The position numbers were made by a program, and so were the translations under genes. From the NCBI GenBank assembly GCA_036821485.1, contig DAISJM010000017.1, positions 1 through 64,000 on the forward strand: a stretch of 64,000 bases of DNA, written 5' to 3'. The notes below the pieces were generated by a model that saw only the letters and a program-made list of their open reading frames with translations, was not told the DNA's origin and ran no database searches. This stretch comes from DAISJM01 sp036821485. GTDB lineage: Bacteria > Verrucomicrobiota > Kiritimatiellia > CAIQIC01 > JAGNIJ01. Of this stretch, positions 52,002-61,100 are shown piece by piece; the stretch's first letter is position 1, and each line of letters starts with the position of its first letter.

Positions 52002-53174
52002 ATGAATAATGAGTCATGGATAGCTGAAGTCCTCGGCCAACTCCGCGAGGATCATCTTGAACGCGTACTAAACCCCTACACCGAGTGCGGAGGACGGATT
52101 CACATCGGCGGACGCGAGTTCCTCAATTTCTCCTGCAACGATTACCTCGGCCTCGCGCGCAACCCCGCGCTCGCCAAGGCCTCCGCCGACGCGGCCGCGT
52201 CGTTCGGCGCAGGCGCCACCGCTTCACGCCTCGTCACCGGCACCCTGACGTTGCACGAGACGCTCGAGCACCGTCTGGCCGCCTTCAAGGGCTATCCCGC
52301 CGCCCTGCTCTTCGGCAGCGGATTCCTCACCAACACCGGCGTCATCCCGTCGCTTGTCGGTCGTGACGACGCCGTCTTCGCCGACCGGTTCGTACACGCC
52401 AGCATCCTCGACGCCATCGCCCTCAGCCGCGCCCGGCTCTCCCGCTTCCAGCATAACGACCCTGCGTCGCTCGACAGCGCGCTCTCCAAGTACCCGCCCT
52501 CCGGTCGCCGCCTCGTCGTCACCGAATCCGTGTTCAGCATGGATGGTGACCTCGCGCCGCTTCCGGACCTCGCGCGCGTCGCGCGCAAACACGGGGCAAT
52601 GTTCATGGTCGACGAAGCGCACGCTACCGGCGTGTTCGGCCCCGCGGGCAGCGGCCTCGTCCGCGAGCATAAGCTGGAGCAGACGGTGAACATCTCGATG
52701 GGCACGATGAGCAAAGCCTTCGGCGGTTATGGCGGGTTCGTCGCCTGCACCCGCGATATGCGCAACCTGCTCGTGAACCGCGCCCGCTCGTTCATCTACT
52801 CCACCGCGCTGCCTCCCTCCGTGCTCGGCGCCGCCATCGCCGCACTCGATCTCATGGAACAGAACCCCGGTTGGGGCTCTGAACTCCTGCGACGCGCGGA
52901 TGGATTCCGCAAGGCGCTCGCCGGCGCCGGCCTCAACACCATGCAGTCCGCCAGCCAGATCGTGCCCGTGCTCGTCGGCGACAATCAGAAAGCGCTCTCC
53001 CTCTCCCGCCGCCTCCGGGAGAACGGCATCCTCTGTGTCGCCATTCGCCCGCCCACGGTCCCCCCGGACACCGCACGGCTTCGGTTCTCCGTTTCCCTGG
53101 CTCATACCGAGAAGGATCTCGAATTCGCCGCGACCCAGATCGTCGCCGCCGCCCGCGCGGAGGGCCTCCTGTGA
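52002..53174 (+). CDS. bioF: 8-amino-7-oxononanoate synthase
   Basis: A 390-residue PLP enzyme that joins pimeloyl-ACP and alanine in biotin synthesis. Typical parts are FLNFSCNDYLGLARNP, GAGATASRLVTGTLTLHETLE, VTESVFSMDGDLAPL, MVDEAHATGVFGPAG and the Lys motif GTMSKAFGGYGGFVAC. It begins the bioF-bioHC-bioD operon; its stop overlaps the GTG start of the next gene by 4 bp. A GTAA-N4-TTAC palindrome (51975-51986) lies just before the start but is not a BirA site. Confidence 0.97.
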   Translation: MNNESWIAEVLGQLREDHLERVLNPYTECGGRIHIGGREFLNFSCNDYLGLARNPALAKASADAAASFGAGATASRLVTGTLTLHETLEHRLAAFKGYPAALLFGSGFLTNTGVIPSLVGRDDAVFADRFVHASILDAIALSRARLSRFQHNDPASLDSALSKYPPSGRRLVVTESVFSMDGDLAPLPDLARVARKHGAMFMVDEAHATGVFGPAGSGLVREHKLEQTVNISMGTMSKAFGGYGGFVACTRDMRNLLVNRARSFIYSTALPPSVLGAAIAALDLMEQNPGWGSELLRRADGFRKALAGAGLNTMQSASQIVPVLVGDNQKALSLSRRLRENGILCVAIRPPTVPPDTARLRFSVSLAHTEKDLEFAATQIVAAARAEGLL

Positions 53175-54718
53175 GCCGCCAGCCCATGTTGCTCATCAGC
53201 GGCTGGGCCCATGCCGCGAAGGATCTCGAACCCGCCGCCGAGCACCTCGCCGCCACGTTTGATGTCACGTGCATGTCGCCCGCTGATCTCGCAATGCACG
53301 CACCTCACGCCGCAGCCAACGGCACCTCCCCCTACGCCGCTGGCCTCCTCGAAGTCCTCCGCAGCCAGCCTGCACCCGTCTGGCTGCTCGGCTGGTCGAT
53401 GGGCGGACTGATCTCCCTCGAAGCTGCACTCGCTGATCCCGCCAAGGTCGCCGGGATCATCTTCGTCTCGTCCACCGCCCGCTTCTGTTCGGATGAGAAT
53501 TATCCGCAGGGCATTCCCGAGCGCGATATTCGCGCCCTCGCCGCCGCCGTACGAAAAAATCCCGACACGGTGCTGACCCGCTTCTTCTCCGAGGTGCAGG
53601 CCCCCACCGAATCCGACCCGGAATCCCTCAAAGCCCGCGTCCAGGATGCCGTCGCCCCCGGGCTGGATGAACTCACCCGGGGCCTGCGCTATCTTCAGAC
53701 CATCGACCTTCGCCGCGCAGCCCGCACGCTCCACGTGCCCGCGTTCGTCATCCACGGCACCGAGGACCGCATCATCCCCTGGCAGGCCGGTCAGTGGCTC
53801 ATCGAAAATCTGCCCGGCGCGCAGGGCTCCATCATGGACGACGCAGGCCATGCACTCGTCCAGCAGGACCCCGAACTTCTGGCCAACACCATCACGCGCT
53901 TCGTTCAGGCCGCGACCCAGTCCGCACCGGAACGCACCATCGCGCGCCGCTTCTCGGCATCAGCCGCGACCTACCAGGAACACGCGCTCGTTCAAAACCG
54001 GGTCGCCGAAAAGCTCATGCTGCTCGTGCCCCCGTCCGACGACGTCGTCCGTATCCTCGAAGTCGGCTGCGGCACCGGCATCCTGACCCGCTATCTTCTG
54101 CAGAATTTCCCCAATGCGACCATCGACGCCATCGATCTCTCGCCGCGCATGATCGCCACCGCCAGCGCCCAACTCGCCGCCGCGCCCACGATCAACTGGC
54201 ACGTCGCCGATGCCCGGCTCTTCCGCTCGCGGTACCGTTACGACCTCATCATCAGCAACTGCGCGCTCCACTGGATCGACCCGCTCATCGAGGGCCTGCA
54301 CAACCTCGCCTCGCTTCTGAAGAAGGACGGCCGCCTCGCGTTCTCGCTCATGCTCAACGGTACGCTCGCGGAACTCCACGAGTCGCGCCTCCGCGCCGCG
54401 CCGACAAAGCCGCCGCTTGGCAAGCTGCTCCGCTTCGTCGAAGTCGTCGACGACCTCTCGCTCTGCGGCCTCGCCATCGGCGAGCAGACCGAGGAGATCG
54501 AAACCGAGCGCCACCCGACCGCCACCGATTTCCTCCGCACCATCCACGAACGCGGCCTCACCGGCGGCCTCGTGTCGCGCGCTGCCACCCCGCTGAACCG
54601 AGCGGAGTTGCACCGCCTCGTCGAACTCTACACCGCTGCCTACTCGCGCGGCGGCAGCGTCCGCGCCTCCTACGTCGTCGGCTACTTCACCGCTACGCGT
54701 CAAAAGGCCGATTCATGA
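53171..54718 (+). CDS. Fused BioH-like esterase and BioC methyltransferase
   Basis: A 515-residue two-domain protein. Residues 1-250 are an alpha/beta hydrolase (LLISGWAHAAKDLEPAAEHL, nucleophile elbow WLLGWSMGG, Asp in HGTEDRIIP, His in DDAGHALVQ) of the BioH/BioG type that would release pimeloyl-ACP from its methyl ester. Residues 255-515 are a BioC-type SAM methyltransferase (RRFSASAATYQEHALVQNRVAEKL, motif I LEVGCGTGILTRYLL, NCALHWIDP) that methylates malonyl-ACP to start the pathway. Thus the first and last steps of pimelate synthesis are joined in one chain. Start is GTG overlapping the bioF stop. Confidence 0.92.
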   Translation: MSRQPMLLISGWAHAAKDLEPAAEHLAATFDVTCMSPADLAMHAPHAAANGTSPYAAGLLEVLRSQPAPVWLLGWSMGGLISLEAALADPAKVAGIIFVSSTARFCSDENYPQGIPERDIRALAAAVRKNPDTVLTRFFSEVQAPTESDPESLKARVQDAVAPGLDELTRGLRYLQTIDLRRAARTLHVPAFVIHGTEDRIIPWQAGQWLIENLPGAQGSIMDDAGHALVQQDPELLANTITRFVQAATQSAPERTIARRFSASAATYQEHALVQNRVAEKLMLLVPPSDDVVRILEVGCGTGILTRYLLQNFPNATIDAIDLSPRMIATASAQLAAAPTINWHVADARLFRSRYRYDLIISNCALHWIDPLIEGLHNLASLLKKDGRLAFSLMLNGTLAELHESRLRAAPTKPPLGKLLRFVEVVDDLSLCGLAIGEQTEEIETERHPTATDFLRTIHERGLTGGLVSRAATPLNRAELHRLVELYTAAYSRGGSVRASYVVGYFTATRQKADS

Positions 54719-55398
54719 AAAGCTTCTTCGTCACCGGCACCGATACCGGCGTCGGCAAGACCGTTCTCTCGGCCTCGCTCCTCGCCTCCGCGCGCCAACA
54801 GGACATCGACGCCATCTATATGAAACCCGTGCAGACCGGCTGCACACGGCGCGGCTCGCAACTCGTCGCCCCCGACCTGGAGTTCTGCCTTCGCGCGGCC
54901 GACCTGCATCCGTCCCGGGCCGAGCTGATGTCGATGTGCCCCTATCGCTTCGTCCCCGCCTGCTCACCGCATCTCGCAGCAGCCAAGGCCCGACGCCCCA
55001 TCCGCATCGACCGCATCGTCGCCCATTTCAGAAAGCTCCAGGCCGCGCATAAGGCCGTGATCGTCGAAGGCGCCGGCGGCGTACTCGTCCCTCTCGGCCC
55101 GCGCGACACCATGCTCGACCTCATGAAGGCCCTTGCGCTCCCGGTCGTTGTCGCCGCACGCCCCGGCCTCGGCACGATCAACCACACGCTCCTCACGCTG
55201 CGCGAACTCCAGCGCGCGCGGCTCCGCGTACTCGGCATCTTCTTCGTCCACACCACGCCCGGCAGCGACCCGGCCATCGAGCGCGATAACGAGCAAACCA
55301 TCGCCCGCGCAGCCGATATTCCCATCCTCGGCCGCATCCCGTTTTCCAAGGGCTCCTCCCCCGTAACCTTGGCGACGGAGGATTCGAAGGCTCTGTAG
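54715..55398 (+). CDS. bioD: Dethiobiotin synthetase
   Basis: A 227-residue P-loop enzyme that closes the ureido ring of dethiobiotin. Features are FFVTGTDTGVGKTVLSASLL (Walker A), YMKPVQTG, VIVEGAGGVLVPLG, and PVVVAARPGLGTINHTLLTLRELQ. The ATG at 54715 overlaps the previous stop by 4 bp; longer frames upstream are antisense/shadow sequence. bioA, expected between bioF and bioD products, is absent from the window. Confidence 0.96.
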   Translation: MKSFFVTGTDTGVGKTVLSASLLASARQQDIDAIYMKPVQTGCTRRGSQLVAPDLEFCLRAADLHPSRAELMSMCPYRFVPACSPHLAAAKARRPIRIDRIVAHFRKLQAAHKAVIVEGAGGVLVPLGPRDTMLDLMKALALPVVVAARPGLGTINHTLLTLRELQRARLRVLGIFFVHTTPGSDPAIERDNEQTIARAADIPILGRIPFSKGSSPVTLATEDSKAL

Positions 55399-55417
55399 GA
55401 GAGGCTTTACGCCTCGA
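55395..55417. repeat. REP-like hairpin at bioD stop
   Basis: GAGGC (55401-55405), 5 bases, then GCCTC (55411-55415), preceded by GTAGGA and followed by GA. This form resembles small extragenic palindromic repeats. It overlaps the bioD stop codon. The rest of the gap to 55501 has no gene. Confidence 0.4.
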
Positions 55418-55501
55418 TCCCCGTTGTAGCAGCCGCTCTACCTACCCACATCGCTGCGCGAAGGCTGCAGGCGGGTGAGCGGCTCTCGGGATCGGTCTTG
55501 G

Positions 55502-56047
55502 CTACTTCGCCGGCGCAAATCGCACCTTGATCTGGTCCGGCCGGGCACCCGGAATATCCTTCGGCTTCTCCCCGTTCAGCAGGATCTGCCACACAGAAAC
55601 ACCGACTTCATGACGGGGGGGCGATTCGCCGAAGCCCACTGTCAACCCGTCCGGTCTGTACACCCAGTCCATGTGTGCGCTACCTTCAATCAAGAATCTA
55701 GATATCTCGTCCATGCTGGCGAAATCCCTGATCGATTCCTGCACGACCAAGCGCGGGCGGATGGTGAACAGACACCATGTTGAAGCCGGGTTGTAGATGC
55801 CAAGCTTGCCAAGGAAGCGCTCCGGCCTCGGAATCATCTTGACCACCTGCCGCTTGCCATTCCAGCGGTATTCGCGCTTGCGCGGATTCACGTAGCGGAT
55901 GCTGACGACGCCATTCTTGTTGCTCGCTTCAATGGTCATACCCGGAACCATGACCACCTCCCGAATCTCGACCGCAGCACGGAGGTTCATGGGCAGAGCG
56001 CACATCAGCATCACAACAAACCCTGCGATGCATCGCCACCCCCTCAT
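55502..56047 (-). CDS. Small secreted protein, candidate accessory/immunity of Rhs locus
   Basis: A 181-residue protein with a signal peptide (FVVMLMCALPMNLRAA) and a beta-rich mature part (VEIREVVMVPGMTIEASNKNGVVSIRYVNPRKREYRW). No known family. Its start overlaps the stop of the membrane protein at 56044 by 4 bp, so it is the third gene of a coupled set with the orphan Rhs tip. A protective or accessory role is inferred only from position. Confidence 0.6.
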   Translation of the reverse strand: MRGWRCIAGFVVMLMCALPMNLRAAVEIREVVMVPGMTIEASNKNGVVSIRYVNPRKREYRWNGKRQVVKMIPRPERFLGKLGIYNPASTWCLFTIRPRLVVQESIRDFASMDEISRFLIEGSAHMDWVYRPDGLTVGFGESPPRHEVGVSVWQILLNGEKPKDIPGARPDQIKVRFAPAK

Positions 56048-56460
56048 TCAGCCCTCCTCAATTCACCTTTGGGTTCATAGACGCCTAGAACGACTGTCAC
56101 CAAGATACTCAAGTACGGAATCGCTTGCGTCGCCAGAACAGGCAGGAAGACATACCATCTCATGAGCTTCAGATGTCTCAGCCGTGCCGCAACCACGAAC
56201 AGGCTGCCGTAGATGAAGGACAAGGCCTGTCCAGCGTAGAATTGCAGCAAGACGGAATCCGGCACAACGCGCGTCGTCACTCCTGAGATGACCTGTACCT
56301 CTTCATATTGAGACCAGAGCACCCGTATGTAGCCGGAGAAGAGCCACCATCCGAGATTGGCCAACACTATCCGGAACCAGTAGACCAAGCGCCCCACGCT
56401 CTTGGAGAAGAAGAGCTCACAGAACACGCGCGATGCCCATGTCCATGCTCCCGCGGACAT
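56044..56460 (-). CDS. Small membrane protein coupled to orphan Rhs tip, candidate immunity
   Basis: A 138-residue protein with three to four hydrophobic segments (VYWFRIVLANLGWWLFSGYI, FYAGQALSFIYGSLFVVAARL, YVFLPVLATQAIPYLSILVTVVLG). Its ATG overlaps the stop of the orphan Rhs tip by one base (TGATG), so translation is coupled. A membrane protein directly after a toxin-tip gene is a common immunity arrangement in polymorphic toxin systems, but no homology proves it. Confidence 0.6.
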   Translation of the reverse strand: MSAGAWTWASRVFCELFFSKSVGRLVYWFRIVLANLGWWLFSGYIRVLWSQYEEVQVISGVTTRVVPDSVLLQFYAGQALSFIYGSLFVVAARLRHLKLMRWYVFLPVLATQAIPYLSILVTVVLGVYEPKGELRRAE

Positions 56461-57008
56461 CAGTAACTCACCTCCACATCAGGGACTGGGAACGGATCAC
56501 CCCATGAATACCAAGGTCCGAGACCGTTCACCCAATACGTTGGCGTAAGGCAATCCCGAACACACGTAAGCAACGATACCATGGTGGGAATCGGGCTTCC
56601 TGGATTAGGCGCACGAGCACACCTCTGTACAATGTCCGGCACCACTCCCGAGGGGGTGGCCGCATCATGTTCCCAGCAGTCAGCAATGCACATATTCAAC
56701 GAAAGATAAGCTCGACCCGGTATGGGCTCATAGCGAGGCATGAGTGTTCGCGGCTCCCGAGGTTTAATCCGGATTCTTCTTGGCGGGCTGTTGCGTGCTG
56801 GTGGCAGCACATCCACAGCGGCCCCGCCAGAAGCATCTACATACCTTAGCGGAGAATTCTCGGAATAGGCGAACTCATGGATCAGAATGTTGTCCGCAAA
56901 CGGGTCGACCACCAGCCACCTGCCCAAGCTCGGCGAGTAGTGACGGTACCCGAAGTAGCACAGCCCTGAAGCCTGATCATACTCCTTCGAGGAGAACCGC
57001 ACACTCAA
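56460..57008 (-). CDS. Orphan Rhs C-terminal tip module
   Basis: A 182-residue fragment that begins with the conserved Rhs junction (FSSKEYDQASGLCYFGYRHYSPSLGRWLVVDPF) and then carries a different end from the full Rhs protein. The new part has CIADCWEHDAATPSG and VSLLTCVRDCLTPTYW, with paired Cys residues, but no toxin family I can name. It has its own ribosome site: GGAGG 7 bases before a TTG start at 57008. A 23-bp exact match at 56942-56964 and 58576-58598, within a longer similar stretch, links it to the main Rhs gene and could support recombination of tips. Confidence 0.75.
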   Translation of the reverse strand: MSVRFSSKEYDQASGLCYFGYRHYSPSLGRWLVVDPFADNILIHEFAYSENSPLRYVDASGGAAVDVLPPARNSPPRRIRIKPREPRTLMPRYEPIPGRAYLSLNMCIADCWEHDAATPSGVVPDIVQRCARAPNPGSPIPTMVSLLTCVRDCLTPTYWVNGLGPWYSWGDPFPVPDVEVSY

Positions 57009-57022
57009 ATGCCAGCCTCCAT

Positions 57023-58090
57023 TTATGGCTGCAGCACGTACCTTCTTACCTCGTCCCGTGTCCCAACTAGCACAGTCAGACTGCCGCTCATCTCCTGCCT
57101 TTCAACCATGAACGACTCGGCGTCATCACCGATCACTGTCTCGTACTTCAGAACGCCATCAGCAGAGTAGACGTACAGAAGCGATCGGTGCCAAGCACCT
57201 CGCGTGTGTGCCAGAAACACAATCCACCCTCCCTCGTCCGGCTTTAGTGCAACACCTCTAACGACTCGGACATAGCGTCCGAGAGGGGCTGAGAATCTCG
57301 AAACAACCTTTCCGCATGGTTCCATCACCCGGAATTCATCGCCAACAGCTACACTGATCAGGGGCATACCTGCCTTCATGAAAATGCCAGGAGCATAAAA
57401 CACGTCCTTCGGCTCGAATCGGCACAGCAGAACACCAGAAGGACTGATCACACTCACGCATCCTCGATCTGTGAACTCATAGATGTATATGTCTGTCTTG
57501 CGGTCCATGTCGAAATCGCCGGCCAAGTAGCGCCAGGGCACGATGTCAGTTGATATCAGAGCGGGTCTTCGCGTGTCTCCATAGTGCAAACACAGCTTGC
57601 CGTCGGGATTCAGGAACAAGACATCCAGAATCCCGTCATTATTGAAATCGGCGATCTGTGGATGGTCGTATCCTTCGGCGGGAAAGCGCCAGATAACACG
57701 ACCGTGGCCGTCGATACGGACAACAGAAGCTTCATTGGGCAGGTTCCCGAGGACCTCGAACGTTCCGCTTTTTTCGATGTCAACAAGCGTGCCTTCGGAG
57801 AGGGCCTCGGGAATCTCGAAGTCAATCCACTTCTCATTGTCTCCAGACACAACGAGGACCCCTCGGGATGCAAGAACCACAAGAGATCCCTCTTGATTGC
57901 GTCGCATGTCCCAAATCAAACCCATATTGGGCTCGCTCAGCAAAATGTCCTCCTTCACCCCAACAGGATTCTCAAGGTTGGAAGGCAGTGAGAGATCATA
58001 TGGAAGTGGCGCACAGGAGGTGGCAATGATCACGAGCACCACTGTCACGCCCCAACACAAATCGATGTAACGCCATTTCAAAGGACTCAT
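57023..58090 (-). CDS. Lipoprotein with FG-GAP/VCBS-like repeats, candidate immunity or accessory
   Basis: A 355-residue exported lipoprotein (VTVVLVIIATSC-A, lipobox Cys). The mature protein has beta-propeller-like strands including IADFNNDGILDVLFLNPDG and GDFDMDRKTDIYIYEF, Asp-rich calcium-loop repeats of FG-GAP/VCBS type. It begins 10 bp after the full Rhs gene, where immunity genes usually lie. That makes it a candidate for binding the phospholipase-like tip, but a general surface role is equally possible. ATG at 58090 chosen for the signal peptide. Confidence 0.7.
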   Translation of the reverse strand: MSPLKWRYIDLCWGVTVVLVIIATSCAPLPYDLSLPSNLENPVGVKEDILLSEPNMGLIWDMRRNQEGSLVVLASRGVLVVSGDNEKWIDFEIPEALSEGTLVDIEKSGTFEVLGNLPNEASVVRIDGHGRVIWRFPAEGYDHPQIADFNNDGILDVLFLNPDGKLCLHYGDTRRPALISTDIVPWRYLAGDFDMDRKTDIYIYEFTDRGCVSVISPSGVLLCRFEPKDVFYAPGIFMKAGMPLISVAVGDEFRVMEPCGKVVSRFSAPLGRYVRVVRGVALKPDEGGWIVFLAHTRGAWHRSLLYVYSADGVLKYETVIGDDAESFMVERQEMSGSLTVLVGTRDEVRRYVLQP

Positions 58091-58100
58091 CTTTTCACTC

Positions 58101-61100
58101 TTACATCCCCGATCCACAGAATGGGTCCATCCTTGGATCACAATTCACCGGCCCCCAAGTAACTCTGGCACACTTCGCGATGCACGCAACAGCTCGAGCG
58201 TTGCACCCAGCACATGAGGGAGGGATCGGCACAGCCCAAGAGCAGGCGGTGCAGAAGTTCTGCTCGTAGCACTTGTCGTGTTTGTCGCAGCACCTGCGCA
58301 CACACGGCGTCTCAAATCCATCAGGCACACCGTCGCACCCTGGTTTCTGAGGCTTGTGAGTCCAAGGCCAGAGGCCCACAGTGTCGACTAGGTTCGCAGG
58401 GCTGTTCAGACAATACCGATATACGCTGATGAACAAGTCGGCTGTATCGGGTGACGGCGCTTCGAAGGCGAACTCGTTGTCGTTTTCCGCGCTGCCGGCA
58501 CCAGCGATCAGCACAAACCCTGGGCTGACAATCGGATCACAGGAGAGCCATCTGGCGACCGTCGGGGAGTAGAACCGGTACCCGAAGTAGCACAGCCCGG
58601 AGGCCTGATCATATTCCTTTGTAGAGAATCGGAATCTAGCGCTGTAACTCCCGCTGTAGCTGCGGACTTCGCCGAAGGGGGCATAGTCGTACTCTGCAAC
58701 GGTATTGGTCCCGCTGCGTACGGTCGTAATGTCTCCCCGATGGTTGCAGTGATAGTAGTACGTGTTCGTCGGGGAGCCTGCTGAAAAACGCGTTTCGGCA
58801 ACAATTGTTCCAATATCCCCCGCAATGCCCAGTCCCCGCGTGTAGAACTCCAGAAGCCCGCCTTGCCCATCCAGCACCGCCACAACCGACCACCCATCCC
58901 AGAGATACTGCACCTCATTCGTCTGCCCGTTCACGACTTCCCGCTTCGCCAAGCGACGCCCCATCCCGTCGTACCAGCACTCCTCCACAACCGCTCCGTT
59001 ATGCAACACCTTCGCCAAGCGATTCTCCCGATCCCACACATACTCGTTCGTGCTCACAGCCCCACTTTCGGCGATTGCTTCGGCAACCAGGTTGCCGTTG
59101 GCATCGTGGTCGAAGGACTTTGCCGCACCCAGATATCCCTTCACAAACCCCGCAATCTGCGTGGCCGTGTTTCCGGATACATCCGTTACCCGCACGACCA
59201 GATCGTTTGAGCCCTGCACCACCGGCACCTCGGCGATCTCAAAGGATCCGTCGTCCGTGTCCACCGGCGCGATCCGACCTCCAGCCCTCGCCACGCTGTC
59301 AAACCACTTGTTGCTTCGAGGCCCCGGATCAACCCGTCCTGACACTGTGATCCAATCGTCGGTCCCCGAGGACAACCATACCAGTTCGTTATCACCATTG
59401 TATAGATAGCGCTCCACAGTTCCGCCAGCCGCTTCCTCCACCCGATTACCCGCTTCATCATACCGCCATCGCAGCGTATTCGTTGCGTTGAAGACTTCCT
59501 GCGTAAGCTGATAGATCGCATCATAGGCATAGGACCACTCATTACCGTCGCCGCTCATATTCGTAACCATCCCCATGGCGTCGTAGGCATAGGTCCATCC
59601 CTGAACTACCGATGTGCCGTTGCTCGCAAGCGCCTCGATAACCCGGGACTCCACATCGTAGCGGTAGACTGCAAAATCCCCGTTGCCGTACGTCTTCGTG
59701 GCGAGTCGGCCGGCCGCGTCATAGCCATAGGACACCGCGGCCGCGTCGTCCTGCAGGCTCAGCAACTGGCCACCGGCGTCGTAGGTCATCACGCTCTGCA
59801 ATACGTTGGTGAATCCCGATACTCCCCGAATGGTGCGGCTCGTCACATTACCCACCGGATCATAGGCATAGATAGCAACCCACTCGACGGGGGCAAAGCC
59901 AGGTATGGAGAATCTGCTCGCCTTGTTGGTGATCCGACCCGCCCGGTCATAGGCCACAGCATTTGTGCTGCACCAGTCACTCATCCCCACCGTTCGCCCC
60001 AAGACGTCGTAGCTGAGCACCACATTGGTGCCCGCGCCATAGCTGATACCCGTCAATCGCCCCAACGCGTCGTAGCCATAGGCTGTTGTCTGCCCGAGGC
60101 CATCCGTTCGAGACGCAACTTGCCCCCGGAATGTGTAGGTGTAGCTCTGCGTCTTGCCCAAGGGGCTCACGCGGCGAGTCAACCGGGAGAAGCCGTTGGT
60201 GGGAGTGTACTCGAAGGCGGTTGTATGCGTCTCCAAACCAACGGGGATGGACAGATTCGTGATGTTGCCCAATGGGTCGTGGGCGAAGCCTACGCCATGT
60301 CCTGCGGCATTCTCGATTGCCGTGATTCGCCCCAGGGCATCGCGCGTATAGGATGTCCTGCGGCCGAGGCGATCCACAACGGCCTCCAAACCGCAGCACG
60401 AGTACTCGCTGTCGGCATGCGTGCCATCTCCGTAGTTCGCCCTGACAACACGATCCAAGTCGTCGTACTCCAGTGTGGTCGTCCAGCCTGCGGCGTCGGC
60501 GGAGGATTGCAGTCGACCAATGGAGTCATAGGACATGGCATTCGTCTGCCCGCCGGGGAGGATCACCGCCGTATTGAGACCAGACGTGTTGAACATCCAT
60601 GCCGTGTTATATCCCAATGCATCGGTCAAGTTGGTGAGGTTGCCGTTGGCATCATAGGACATGCGAGTGACTTGTCCCAAGGGATTGGTTATGGCCACAA
60701 CATTGTCATTGAGATCATAGCCATAGGACACTTCCTGCCCCAACGGATCGCGTCGTTTCAGGAGATTCCCCCGAGAGTCGTAGGCGTTGGACCAAGAGGC
60801 ATAGAGCACGCCGTTGGTACGCCAACGCTCCATGAGCGCCCAGTGATTCGTGTCGTATACGTACAGGCGCGTGAAATGGTTGGTGGTGAAGGCACCATGG
60901 TCGAAGTCACCACCACCCAAGCCCGCGCCGATGGAAGTCTGGAATGGGTTGGTCGCGATGGCGGCCTCTATTGGGTTCCCCGACAGGTCGTAGCGACGGT
61001 GCTCCCATTGATCAGCGTTTCTGTACTCTCCGGCTGTCGGCCTATCATTCACCGCATCGACATAGATGCACTCACTGCGGGCGTCATCTCTGAAGCCTCC

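Noticed and set aside
53794..54714. N-terminal extension of bioD
   Set aside because: This is an alternate frame of the BioH-BioC gene; BioD starts at 54715 with its Walker A strand.
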